Assembly (NCBI GenBank): GCA_964472855.1 | Contig: CAYYMJ010000011.1 | Span: 6,454 to 70,453, forward strand | From: Tranquillimonas sp964472855 | GTDB taxonomy: Bacteria > Pseudomonadota > Alphaproteobacteria > Rhodobacterales > Rhodobacteraceae | DNA length: 64,000 bases | Reading direction: 5' to 3' | In this document: one piece after another, positions 1-8,758 of the stretch | Layout: every line of letters begins with the position of its first letter | Numbering within the stretch: the stretch's first letter is position 1 | Position numbers and translations under genes: made by a program | The notes under the pieces: model-generated | Database searches by the model: none | Seen by the model: only the letters and a program-made list of their open reading frames with translations | Told to the model about the DNA's origin: nothing

Positions 1-2162
1 TGCACCATGTTGGCGGCGTCACCATCGCCGACAATCAAGACCGGCTGGACATGCTGGTCGCCGAGCGGGCCAAGCACCGATATATGGGGCTGGAGACCGA
101 GATTCTGGGCCCCGACGAGATCAGGCAGATCGCGCCGGTAACAAATGTCGACGGCATTCTTGGTGGGCTTTACGACCCGCTCGACGGGCATCTCGACCCG
201 TCGGGCACCACCCACGCCTATGCCCGGGCCGCGCGCGTGAACGGTGCGGTGATCGAGACCCGCTGCATGGTGCACGAGACCAATCCGCGCGGCGACGGCA
301 CATGGGACGTGGTAACCGACAAGGGCACGGTAATTGCCGAGCACATCGTCAATGCCGCCGGTCTGTGGGCGCGCGAAGTGGCTGAAATGGCGGGGCTTTA
401 CCTGCCGCTGCACCCGATGGAGCACCAGTATCTGGTTACCGAGGATCTGCCCGAGATCACCAGCCGCGACCGCGAACATCCCCACGTGATGGACCCGGCG
501 GGCGAAAGCTATCTGCGGCAGGAAGGCCGGGGGCTGTGCATCGGGTTTTACGAACAGACCTGCCGGCCATGGGCGGTCGGGGGCACAAGCTGGGACTTTG
601 GCCGCGACCTGCTGCCCGACAATCTGGACAAGATCGAAGCGTCGGTCGCCTTTGCCTATCGCCGCTTTCCGGTGCTGCAAACCGCCGGGGTCAAGCGGGT
701 GATCCACGGGCCGTTTACCTTTGCGCCCGACGGTAACCCGCTGGTCGGCCCGGTGCCGGGGCTGCGCGGATACTGGTCGGCCTGCGCGGTGATGGCCGGG
801 TTTTCGCAAGGCGGCGGTGTCGGCAAGGCGTTGGCCGAGTGGATGGTTGACGGCGAGCCCGAGAACGATGTTTTCGCCATGGACGTGGCCCGCTTTGGCG
901 ACTGGACCGGCCCGGCCTGGACCCGGCTGAAGGTGACCGAGAACTATCAGCGGCGGTTCTCGATTTCCTATCCGAACGAAGAATTGCCAGTGGGCCGCCC
1001 GCTGAAGACCACGCCGGCCTATGGCATCTGGGATGCGCAGCGCGCGGTGTTTGGTTCGGCCTATGGCATGGAAAACGTGAACTATTTCGCGCCCGAGGGC
1101 GACCAGCGGTTCGAGGTGCCGTCATTCCGCCGCTCGAACGCCTTTGCCGCTGTGGGGGGGGAATGCCACGCCGTGCGCACCGCTGTCGGCATCAACGAGA
1201 TCCACAATTTCGGCAAATACCTGGTCGAGGGCCCCGAAGCGGTGGCCTGGCTGAACCGGATCATGGCCAACCGCGTGCCCGGCGTGGGCCGCATGGCGCT
1301 GACGGCGATGCTCAGCCGGCGCGGCAAGATCATCGGCGACTTTACGATGATGCGGCTTGATATCGAAAAAGTGCAACTGACGGCAAGCTATTCGGCGCAG
1401 GCCTTCCACATGCGCTGGTTCCTTGAACATCAGGTTCCCGGCGTAACCATCCGCAATATCTCGGATGACCTGATCGGCTTTCAGATCGCCGGCCCCCGGG
1501 CCCGCGATGTACTGAAGGCCGCGATCGGGCCTGAAAGTGCGATTTCTGATATTCCGTTTCTGTCGGTCGCGGCGGCCAGTCTCGGTCATGTCCCGGTCAC
1601 GGTGGCGCGCGTCAGCTATACCGGCGACCTTGGTTACGAGGTGTATTGCGCCCGCGAACATCAGGTCGCGCTTTACCACGCGCTGGCCGTGGCCGGCGCG
1701 CCGCACGCCATGCGCCCCTTCGGGATGCGGGCCATGATGTCGCTGCGGCTTGAGAAATCCTTTGGCTCGTGGATGGCCGAATACCGCCCCGACTATGTTC
1801 CGGCCGAAACAGGGCTCGACCGCTTCATGTCCTTGACCAAGAACGACTTTATCGGCCGTGACGCGGCACTGGCCGCGCGCGATACCCCGCCGCCACGCCA
1901 CCTGACCACCTTTGTCGTCGACGCGGACGACGCCGATGTCGTGGCTTACGAACCCATCTTCGACGGCGACACCGTGGTCGGCTTTTGCACCTCGGGCGGC
2001 TTCGCCCATTTTGCCGGCAAATCGGTCGCAATCGGCTTTCTGCCCACCGAGCGCATCGCCGACGGCGCGACCTTTGACATCGAAATTCTCGGCACCCGGC
2101 GCCGTGCCACGGTTCACCAGACGCCGCTGTTCGACGCGGACGCGACAAGAATGAAAGGTTAG
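1..2162 (+). CDS. FAD-dependent amine dehydrogenase with GcvT domain (5' end outside window)
   Basis: The reading frame is open to the left edge (codons from base 3), so the N-terminal FAD-binding segment lies outside the window; an internal ATG at 51 is not the start. The visible part runs from within the DAO/FAD oxidoreductase domain (to about base 890) through a linker into an aminomethyltransferase (GcvT-like) domain (about 1120-2150). This is the layout of dimethylglycine/sarcosine dehydrogenases, which oxidise N-methylated amines and pass the C1 unit to tetrahydrofolate. It aligns along its whole length with the next gene, so the two are tandem paralogs separated by 4 nt. The exact substrate cannot be read from sequence; dimethylglycine, sarcosine or another N-methyl compound are all possible. 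Confidence 0.85.
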   Translation, partial: HHVGGVTIADNQDRLDMLVAERAKHRYMGLETEILGPDEIRQIAPVTNVDGILGGLYDPLDGHLDPSGTTHAYARAARVNGAVIETRCMVHETNPRGDGTWDVVTDKGTVIAEHIVNAAGLWAREVAEMAGLYLPLHPMEHQYLVTEDLPEITSRDREHPHVMDPAGESYLRQEGRGLCIGFYEQTCRPWAVGGTSWDFGRDLLPDNLDKIEASVAFAYRRFPVLQTAGVKRVIHGPFTFAPDGNPLVGPVPGLRGYWSACAVMAGFSQGGGVGKALAEWMVDGEPENDVFAMDVARFGDWTGPAWTRLKVTENYQRRFSISYPNEELPVGRPLKTTPAYGIWDAQRAVFGSAYGMENVNYFAPEGDQRFEVPSFRRSNAFAAVGGECHAVRTAVGINEIHNFGKYLVEGPEAVAWLNRIMANRVPGVGRMALTAMLSRRGKIIGDFTMMRLDIEKVQLTASYSAQAFHMRWFLEHQVPGVTIRNISDDLIGFQIAGPRARDVLKAAIGPESAISDIPFLSVAAASLGHVPVTVARVSYTGDLGYEVYCAREHQVALYHALAVAGAPHAMRPFGMRAMMSLRLEKSFGSWMAEYRPDYVPAETGLDRFMSLTKNDFIGRDAALAARDTPPPRHLTTFVVDADDADVVAYEPIFDGDTVVGFCTSGGFAHFAGKSVAIGFLPTERIADGATFDIEILGTRRRATVHQTPLFDADATRMKG

Positions 2163-2166
2163 AGGC

Positions 2167-4176
2167 ATGAAATCGCAGGCAAAAGCCGTGGTCATCGGTG
2201 GCGGCGTCGTCGGCGCGTCGGTGCTGTATCACCTGGCCAAACATGGCTGGTCCGACGTGCTGCTGCTGGAGCGGTCAGAACTGACCAGCGGGTCGACCTG
2301 GCACGCCGCCGGGGGCATGCACACGATCAACGGCGACCCCAATGTCGCCAGACTTCAGCAGTATACCATTGATATCTACAAGGAAATTCAGGAACTCAGC
2401 GGGCAGGCCACCGGGGTTCACCTGACCGGCGGCGTGATGCTGGCCGCCACGCCAGAGCGGATGGACTGGCTGAAAGGGCTGGTCGCCAAGGGCCGCTACC
2501 TGGGGATCGAGGCCCAGATCATCAGCCCCGAACGCGCCCATGAATTGATGCCGCTGATGGACCCGCGCGAATTTGTCGGCGCGGTGGAAACCTTCGTCGA
2601 TGGCCACCTCGACCCCTCGGGCGTTACCCACGCCTATGCCAGATCGGCGCGCAAACTTGGCGCCACGGTCGAAACCCACTGCATGGTCGAAGCGATCGAA
2701 CGCCACCCCGACGGCTGGTTGCTGCGCACCACCAAGGGCGATGTGATCTGCGAACATGTGGTCAACGCCGGCGGTCTATGGGCGCGCGAGGTCGGCCGCA
2801 TGGTGGGGCTGGAGTTGCCGGTTCTGGCCATGGAGCATATGTATCTTCTGACCGAGGATATGCCGGAAGTGGCTGAATACAATGCCAGAACCGGGAAAGA
2901 GATCATCCATGCCGTCGATTTCGACGGCGAGCTTTACCTGCGCCAGGAACGCGGCGGCATGCTGATGGGCACCTACGAACGCGCCTGCGTGCCCTGGTCG
3001 GAAAAGCAGACGCCATGGGCGTTCGGGCATGAATTGTTGCAGCCCGATATCGACCGTATCGCCCCCTCGCTGGAAATCGGGTTCCGCCATTTCCCGGCCT
3101 TCGAACGCGCCGGGATCAAGCAGATCATCAACGGCCCCTTCACCTTTGCCCCCGATGGCAACCCGCTGGTGGGCCCGGTGGCCGGGCTGCCCGGCTTCTG
3201 GTGCGCCTGCGGGGTGATGGCGGGCTTCAGCCAGGGCGGCGGTGTCGGCCTGACGCTGGCCAACTGGATGATCGACGGTGACCCCGGCGCCGACATCTTC
3301 GCCATGGATGTCGCCCGCTTCGGTGACTGGGCCACGATGGGCTATACCAATGCCAAGGTTCGGGAAAACTATTCGCGCCGCTTCTCGATCCGCTTCCCGA
3401 ACGAAGAGCTTCCCGCCGCGCGCCCCCTGATGACCACGCCGATCTACGACCTGCTGCAGGCCGAGGGCGCCCAGTTCGGCGCCGCCGGCGCGCTCGAGGT
3501 GCCGCTGTGGTTCGCCCCCGAAGGGGTGCGCGACGAATTCTCGTGGCGCCGGTCCACCGATTTCGACCATGTGGGGGCCGAGGCGCGGGCCGTGCGCGAC
3601 AGCGTCGGCGTCATCGANNNNNNNNNNNNNNNNNNNNNNNNNNNNNNNNNNNNNNNNNNNNNNNNNNNNNNNNNNNNNNNNNNNNNNNNNNNNNNNNNNN
3701 NNNNNNNNNNNNNNNNNGGCCTGCGTGACTTTGGCCTCAGGGCGCTCAACGCGCTGCGGCTGGAAAAGGGCTTTGGCGGCTGGGCCCGCGAATATCGCCC
3801 GGTCTACACGGCTTACGAGGCCGGTCTTGGCCGCTTCGTCGCCCTGGGGAAACAGGCTGATTTCATCGGAAAATCGGCCGCCTCAGCACAAAAGGCCGAC
3901 CCCGGCGGGCTCAGGCTGCGCAGCTTCCGCGTCGCCGCCCGTGACGCCGACGTCATCGGCGACGAACCGATCTGGTGTGACGGCACGGTGGTGGGCTGGG
4001 TCACCTCGGGCGGCTACGCGCATCACAGTGACGCGTCGGTGGCGCTGGGCTATGTCCCGGCCGCGCTTGCCGACCGGGCCGAGGGCTGGGAAATCGAAAT
4101 CCTGGGCGACCGGCTGGGCGCCACGCTGCTGGCGGCGCCGCTGTTCGATGCCAATGCCAGCCGCATGCGGACGTGA
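2167..4176 (+). CDS. FAD-dependent amine dehydrogenase with GcvT domain, tandem paralog, interrupted by assembly gap
   Basis: Starts at ATG 2167 with AAAGG just upstream, inside the end of the previous gene. Residues 8-35 carry the dinucleotide-binding GGGVVGAS motif followed by an acidic end of beta-2. The DAO domain is followed by a GcvT-type domain as in dimethylglycine/sarcosine dehydrogenases. A 100-N run (3618-3717) splits the GcvT part. Compared with the upstream paralog, roughly 510 nt are missing rather than 100, so the real protein should be about 800 residues, the usual size of the family. Both flanks happen to be in one frame. The role is predicted to be oxidative demethylation of an N-methyl amine; tandem copies may have different substrates or form a hetero-oligomer. 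Confidence 0.85.
   Translation: MKSQAKAVVIGGGVVGASVLYHLAKHGWSDVLLLERSELTSGSTWHAAGGMHTINGDPNVARLQQYTIDIYKEIQELSGQATGVHLTGGVMLAATPERMDWLKGLVAKGRYLGIEAQIISPERAHELMPLMDPREFVGAVETFVDGHLDPSGVTHAYARSARKLGATVETHCMVEAIERHPDGWLLRTTKGDVICEHVVNAGGLWAREVGRMVGLELPVLAMEHMYLLTEDMPEVAEYNARTGKEIIHAVDFDGELYLRQERGGMLMGTYERACVPWSEKQTPWAFGHELLQPDIDRIAPSLEIGFRHFPAFERAGIKQIINGPFTFAPDGNPLVGPVAGLPGFWCACGVMAGFSQGGGVGLTLANWMIDGDPGADIFAMDVARFGDWATMGYTNAKVRENYSRRFSIRFPNEELPAARPLMTTPIYDLLQAEGAQFGAAGALEVPLWFAPEGVRDEFSWRRSTDFDHVGAEARAVRDSVGVIXXXXXXXXXXXXXXXXXXXXXXXXXXXXXXXXXXGLRDFGLRALNALRLEKGFGGWAREYRPVYTAYEAGLGRFVALGKQADFIGKSAASAQKADPGGLRLRSFRVAARDADVIGDEPIWCDGTVVGWVTSGGYAHHSDASVALGYVPAALADRAEGWEIEILGDRLGATLLAAPLFDANASRMRT
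3618..3717. other. Assembly gap, 100 N
   Basis: Exactly 100 Ns inside the second amine dehydrogenase. Alignment to the adjacent paralog indicates that about 170 residues (about 510 nt) are missing, so the N count is a placeholder. Confidence 0.95.
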
Positions 4177-4221
4177 CATGCGCATTGACGCCGCAGGCCC
4201 GGGCATGTTTGGGCTAGGCCC

Positions 4222-5067
4222 ATGAGCCAACACAGCTATTATGCACCCGCCGGCGGGCTGCCGCCACAATCGCAGCCCGCGCATGGCCGCGCCTGTTTCA
4301 CCACCGCCTATGCCGTCATCCCGCGCGGCGTGATGACCGACATCGTCACCTCGTATCTCCCGGGCTGGCACGGCATGCGCACCTGGGTGCTGGCGCGGCC
4401 CATGACCGGTTTCGCCGAAAGCTTCGTGCACATGATCGTCGAACTTGCGCCCGGCGGCGGCTCGGACACCCCCGAGCCCGAAGCCGGGGCCGAGGCGGTG
4501 CTGTTCGTGGTTGAAGGAACGCCGCAACTGACACTCGACGGCAAGCGCCACGCGCTGGCCCCCGGCGGCTATGCCTTTGTTGCCCCGGGCAGCGACTGGC
4601 AAATCACCAACCCGGGCGGCGCGCGCGCGGTCTTCCACTGGCTGCGCAAGGCCTACTGCCCGGCCCCCGGCCTCGACCGGCCAGCCAGCTTCGTCACCTC
4701 CGACGCCGACACACCGCCGGCGCCCATGCCCGATACCGCCGGACGCTGGGCCACCACCCGCTTTGCCGACCCCACCGACCTGTGCCACGACATGCATGTC
4801 AATATCGTCACGCTGGCCCCAGGCGCGTCGATCCCCTTTGCCGAAACTCATGTGATGGAGCATGGGCTCTACGTTCTGCAGGGGCGCGGGGTCTACCAGC
4901 TGAACGGCGACTGGGTCGAGGTCGAGGCCGGCGACTACATGTGGCTGCGCGCCTTCTGCCCGCAATCCTGCGTTGCCGGCGGTGATCAACCGTTTCGCTA
5001 CCTGCTTTACAAGGACGTGAACCGCCACATGCCACTGACCCCGGGCGGACTGGCGCCCCGAACCTGA
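4222..5067 (+). CDS. allE: Bicupin protein, (S)-ureidoglycine aminohydrolase family
   Basis: A 281-residue protein with two cupin domains (about 60-145 and 190-265). The second holds the ETHVMEHGLYVLQG metal-site signature typical of (S)-ureidoglycine aminohydrolase (AllE/UGHY), a Mn-dependent enzyme that converts ureidoglycine to ureidoglycolate in allantoin breakdown. Length and two-cupin layout fit the family. No other ureide genes (allantoinase, allantoate amidohydrolase) are in the window; its neighbours are the two N-methyl-amine dehydrogenases 45 nt upstream and a reductive dehalogenase downstream. The family call is firm; the physiological substrate is less certain given this context. 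The start is the ATG at 4222; no convincing alternative was seen. Confidence 0.8.
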   Translation: MSQHSYYAPAGGLPPQSQPAHGRACFTTAYAVIPRGVMTDIVTSYLPGWHGMRTWVLARPMTGFAESFVHMIVELAPGGGSDTPEPEAGAEAVLFVVEGTPQLTLDGKRHALAPGGYAFVAPGSDWQITNPGGARAVFHWLRKAYCPAPGLDRPASFVTSDADTPPAPMPDTAGRWATTRFADPTDLCHDMHVNIVTLAPGASIPFAETHVMEHGLYVLQGRGVYQLNGDWVEVEAGDYMWLRAFCPQSCVAGGDQPFRYLLYKDVNRHMPLTPGGLAPRT

Positions 5068-5427
5068 GGGCGGCAACCGGGCCCATTCTGACCGCAAGCC
5101 CTCTCGCCCTGAGCCTGCCGCACCCAACCCTGCCTCAACACCACAGCAATCGGCGCGTCCGCAGATGCCTCCCGGATCGTACCAAACGCGCAAAACGCGG
5201 CAACCTTCATCGTTCTGCAAATACTTCGGGGGGTGCCGGGGGGCAGCGCCCCCCGGCCTCGGGCGCCGCCAAAGGCGGCGCAACCGGCTCCCGGCGCTGA
5301 CCCCGCGCACCATCGTGACACGGCCCTGCACGGCCGGCCGCCCTTCAAAGCCCGGCCCGCGCCCGCTCTGCCACTGGTCACCGGCCGCAATCCGTGCAGA
5401 GTTGGGGACCAACGGTCAGGGGGCCTC
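5068..5427. other. Intergenic stretch with one dispersed repeat
   Basis: 360 bases without a supportable gene. It contains repeat copy A (5206-5285). The frame of the downstream dehalogenase stays open back to 5233, but that extension translates the repeat and is not conserved-looking protein. No cobalamin riboswitch was recognised in front of the B12-dependent dehalogenase. Confidence 0.6.
5206..5285 (-). repeat. Dispersed GC-hairpin/GAAGTATTT repeat, copy A
   Basis: Read on the minus strand it has hairpin GCGCCGCC-TTT-GGCGGCGC (arms 5263-5270 and 5274-5281), hairpin CCGGGGGG/CCCCCCGG (5236-5243 and 5249-5256), then CCCCCCGAAGTATTT and the tail GAACGATGAA. It matches five other copies. Unlike them, this copy does not follow the stop codon of a gene on its own strand: the flanking genes are both on the plus strand. 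Confidence 0.8.
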
Positions 5428-8400
5428 ATGACGCTGCGCTTTTTTTCCGACAAGAACCGCCCCGTGCATCTGGGGCAATACCCGCTGGAACGGCTGGCCC
5501 GCCAAAGCCGCATGCCCGACCTTGCCGCCGTGCCCGCGCCGGCGCCGCTGGTGTTCCGCCGCCCCGAAGCCCCCGAAAGCCTGGTCAACGCCATGGACGA
5601 ATACCAGGCCATGCTGGACGCCATCCGCGACGGGCTGGTCAACCGGGCCCGGTCTGACATTCCCGCCGACCCGGTCGAGCGCGCCAATCATATCAAGGCC
5701 TTCGGTTATTTCCAGGATGCGCCGATGATCGGCATCTGTGCTCTGCCCGATGCCGCGCGGCTGGCCACACCGTTGCGCAACCCCGATATCGACCGCCTCG
5801 CCCACGACTTGCGCACCCGCCAGACCAAGACACTGGCCTCGGGCATCGACATGATCATGGCCGACCTGAAGGATTCGATGGAGGCACCCCCCTCAGCCAT
5901 CGACGGCCACAGCCACGCCGTGGTGTTCCTGTATGACTTCCCGCGCGACCCCGACCCCGACGAACCCGGCGCCGACTGGATCGGCGATGCCCAACCCCAC
6001 CGCGCCTGCCTGCGCGGCGCCGAAACGGCGGTGGTCCTGGCCAACTATATCCGCCTGCTGGGCTGGGACGCCAAGGCCCATACCGGCACATCGTCGGATG
6101 TCGATCTGAACAAGCTGGCGGTGGCGGCGGGCCTCGCCACGCTCGAAGACGGGCAACTGGTCAACCCCTATACCGGGGCGCGGTTCGGGCTGGCCGCGCT
6201 GACCACCAACCTCGACATGGCAACCGACCGGCCGCTGGTGCCGCTGGCCCGGCAGCCGATGTTGCGCACCCGCGGCCCGGCGTGGTGGCTGGGCCACGGC
6301 TTTGCCAAAAGCGCGCTGAACCGCGACCCCTATCGCCGCCGCCGCTATGTCGACGGCGCCCACCCGTTCGAACGGCTCAAACGGGTCGAGACCCCGACCA
6401 CCTATATCGACGAGGCCAACGTGGCCCGCGTTCCCAAACGCACCGACATGTTCGCCCGCGCCCAGTTCGGCGACATGGGCGAGGCGGTGCAGAACGGCGC
6501 CAAGGGCGGCCATTACGCGCGCAAATCCGCACCTTCGATGGGCCAGCGCCGCGTTCTCGGGGCCTTGGTTCTGCTGCAGGACGGCGCGCCAGAACCGGGG
6601 CCGCGCCCCGATGACCCGCTGCGCAACGCCCAGGCTGTCAAGGCCGCCACCTATTTCCTTGGTATCGACGCCGCCGGCATCAGCCGCTGCCCCGACTGGA
6701 CCTGGTATTCCCACGATGCCACCGGCGCGCCTTTGGTCCCACCTCATGACCAGGCCGTCAGCATGATCATCGACCAGGGCTACGAGACCATGGAAGGCGC
6801 CAGCGGCGACGACTGGATCTCGGTTGCCCAGTCGATGCGCGCCTACCTGCGCTTTTCGCTGCTGGGCGGCGTGATCGCCAAACAGATGCGCAACCTCGGC
6901 TACAAGGCCAAGGCGCACTCGGTGCTGGATGGCGAGGTGCTGCAACCGCCGCTGTTGCTTCTCGCCGGCCTGGGCGAGGTCAGCCGCATCGGCGAGGTGA
7001 TCCTCAACCCCTATCTCGGCCCGCGCCTGAAATCGGGCGTGGTCACCACCGACATGCCCATGGCCCACGACAAGCCCATCGATTTCGGCCTGCAGAACTT
7101 CTGCGAAAACTGCAACAAATGCGCCCGCGAATGCCCCAGTGGCGCCATCACCGCCGGCCCCAAGCTGATGTTCAACGGTTACGAAATCTGGAAATCCGAC
7201 AGCCAGAAATGCGCCACCTATCGCATCACCACTCCCGGTGGCGCCATGTGCGGGCGCTGCATGAAGACCTGCCCGTGGAACCTCGAAGGCCTGTTTGCCG
7301 AAGCGCCCTTCCGCTGGGCCGCGTCAAACCTGCCAGCGCTGGCCCGGCCGCTGGCCCGGCTCGACGACATGGTCGGCAACGGCGGGCTGAACGACACCAA
7401 GAAATGGTGGTGGGATATCGAGCTTGGGGCCGACGGCGCCTATCGCCCCAGCACGCACGCGGTGAACCGCCGCGATCTCCAGCGCGAGATCGACCTGAAA
7501 TACGAAGACCAGACGCTGGCCGTCTACCCCGCCAACCTCGCTCCGCACCCCTGGCCCTATCCCTTCGAGATGGACCGCGAAGCCGGCATTTCCGCCTACC
7601 AGGCGCTGGTCTCGGCCGCCGAATACCGCGCGCGGCTCGATCGCGGCGACCGATCGCATCTGCATCGCTATACCGCCGCCGGCGACAGCCCGGTGATCCA
7701 GTTGCAACTGGCCCGGGTCGAGGTCATGGGCGGCGACGTCAACAAGTATGAATTTCGCAGCCTCGACGGCGCCGACCTGCCCGCATGGCAGGCCGGCGCC
7801 CATCTCGACATCGTGGTCGCGCCCGAGTTCCTGCGCCAGTATTCCATGTCCGGCGACCCCGCCGACCGCAAGACATACCAGATCGGGGTCTTGCGCGAAG
7901 ACCAGGGCCGGGGCGGGTCGAAACTGATGCACCGCATCTTCGCCGAGGGGCGCAAGGTCTTCGTCTCGCGCCCCATCAACCATTTTCCCGTCGACCATGG
8001 CGCAACGCGCAGCTTGCTGATGGGCGGCGGCATCGGCGTCACCCCGATGATCGCCATGGCCCACGAATTGCACCGCGCCGGCGCCGATTTCGCGCTGCAT
8101 TATTCGATCAAATCGCGGTCCGCCGCCGGCTATCTCGACGACCTCGCCGGCGTCGCATGGTCCGACCGGGTGACGCTGCACGTGTCCGACGAAAGCAGCC
8201 GCGCCGATCTTGACCAGATCGTCGCCGGCTATCGCGACGGCTGGCATGTCTACACCTGCGGCCCCGACCGCTTCATGGACGGCGTCACCGCCGCCGCCGA
8301 ACGCCAGGGCTTCCCCGAAGAGGCCCGGCACCTGGAATATTTCTCGGTGCCCGAATTGCCCGACTATGAAAACCACGATTTCACACTGAAACTCGCCCGC

Positions 8401-8640
8401 TCGGGCAAAAGCCTGCACATCCCAGCCAACCGCAAACCCACCGACGTGCTGGCCGAAAACGGCGTGCATGTCGTCGTCAAATGCAGCGATGGCCTGTGCG
8501 GCACCTGCAAATGCGGGCTGGTCGCCGGCGCGGTCGAACATCGCGACTTCGTTCTGTCGAAGAAACAGCGCGAAACCAGCATCATCCTCTGCCAGTCCCG
8601 CGCCGCCGACCCCGACGGCGTGATCGAGATCGACCTCTGA
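5428..8640 (+). CDS. rdhA: Cobalamin-dependent reductive dehalogenase fused to NADH-dependent flavin/[2Fe-2S] reductase
   Basis: A 1070-residue fusion. The N-terminal two thirds is a catabolic (cytosolic) reductive dehalogenase with two related halves. It carries two [4Fe-4S] motifs, C559-x2-C562-x2-C565-x3-C569-P and C595-x12-C608-x2-C611-x3-C615-P. The C-terminal third (about 750-1070) resembles phthalate dioxygenase reductase: flavin/NAD domains with a GGGIGVTPM nucleotide motif near 870, then a plant-type [2Fe-2S] domain C1019-x4-C1024-x2-C1027-x27-C1055. No TAT signal is present, unlike respiratory dehalogenases. This is the arrangement of BhbA of Comamonas and NpRdhA of Nitratireductor, which remove halogens from halogenated phenols or hydroxybenzoates using NAD(P)H. 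The start is ATG 5428; the longer frame from 5233 would translate a repeat. The window also encodes hydroxybenzoate breakdown, which could receive the dehalogenated product (inference). Confidence 0.9.
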   Translation: MTLRFFSDKNRPVHLGQYPLERLARQSRMPDLAAVPAPAPLVFRRPEAPESLVNAMDEYQAMLDAIRDGLVNRARSDIPADPVERANHIKAFGYFQDAPMIGICALPDAARLATPLRNPDIDRLAHDLRTRQTKTLASGIDMIMADLKDSMEAPPSAIDGHSHAVVFLYDFPRDPDPDEPGADWIGDAQPHRACLRGAETAVVLANYIRLLGWDAKAHTGTSSDVDLNKLAVAAGLATLEDGQLVNPYTGARFGLAALTTNLDMATDRPLVPLARQPMLRTRGPAWWLGHGFAKSALNRDPYRRRRYVDGAHPFERLKRVETPTTYIDEANVARVPKRTDMFARAQFGDMGEAVQNGAKGGHYARKSAPSMGQRRVLGALVLLQDGAPEPGPRPDDPLRNAQAVKAATYFLGIDAAGISRCPDWTWYSHDATGAPLVPPHDQAVSMIIDQGYETMEGASGDDWISVAQSMRAYLRFSLLGGVIAKQMRNLGYKAKAHSVLDGEVLQPPLLLLAGLGEVSRIGEVILNPYLGPRLKSGVVTTDMPMAHDKPIDFGLQNFCENCNKCARECPSGAITAGPKLMFNGYEIWKSDSQKCATYRITTPGGAMCGRCMKTCPWNLEGLFAEAPFRWAASNLPALARPLARLDDMVGNGGLNDTKKWWWDIELGADGAYRPSTHAVNRRDLQREIDLKYEDQTLAVYPANLAPHPWPYPFEMDREAGISAYQALVSAAEYRARLDRGDRSHLHRYTAAGDSPVIQLQLARVEVMGGDVNKYEFRSLDGADLPAWQAGAHLDIVVAPEFLRQYSMSGDPADRKTYQIGVLREDQGRGGSKLMHRIFAEGRKVFVSRPINHFPVDHGATRSLLMGGGIGVTPMIAMAHELHRAGADFALHYSIKSRSAAGYLDDLAGVAWSDRVTLHVSDESSRADLDQIVAGYRDGWHVYTCGPDRFMDGVTAAAERQGFPEEARHLEYFSVPELPDYENHDFTLKLARSGKSLHIPANRKPTDVLAENGVHVVVKCSDGLCGTCKCGLVAGAVEHRDFVLSKKQRETSIILCQSRAADPDGVIEIDL

Positions 8641-8660
8641 GGCCACGAAACGTCCGCGAA

Positions 8661-8757
8661 CTTCATTGTTCCGCAAATACTTCGGGGGGTGAGGCGCGGG
8701 CACCGCGCCGAGGGGGGCCGCGCCCCCCACCTTCGCGGCGCCGAAAGGCGGCGCAAT
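8661..8757 (-). repeat. Dispersed GC-hairpin/GAAGTATTT repeat, copy B (terminator-like)
   Basis: Lies between convergent genes. On the minus strand it begins within 5 nt of the transglycosylase stop. It has a GGCGGCGC-type hairpin, GGGGGGC/GCCCCCC (8712-8718, 8722-8728), GGCGCGG/CCGCGCC (8693-8699, 8703-8709), then CCCCCCGAAGTATTT and GAACAATGAAG. It probably acts as the 3' end of that gene's mRNA. Confidence 0.8.
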
Positions 8758-8758
8758 C

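Noticed and set aside
5233..5427. N-terminal extension of the dehalogenase
   Set aside because: It would translate the dispersed repeat; low-complexity Pro/Ala/Arg sequence with no similarity to dehalogenase N-termini.
5068..5427. Cobalamin riboswitch before the B12-dependent dehalogenase
   Set aside because: No B12-box-like conserved core was seen; the structure present is the dispersed repeat.
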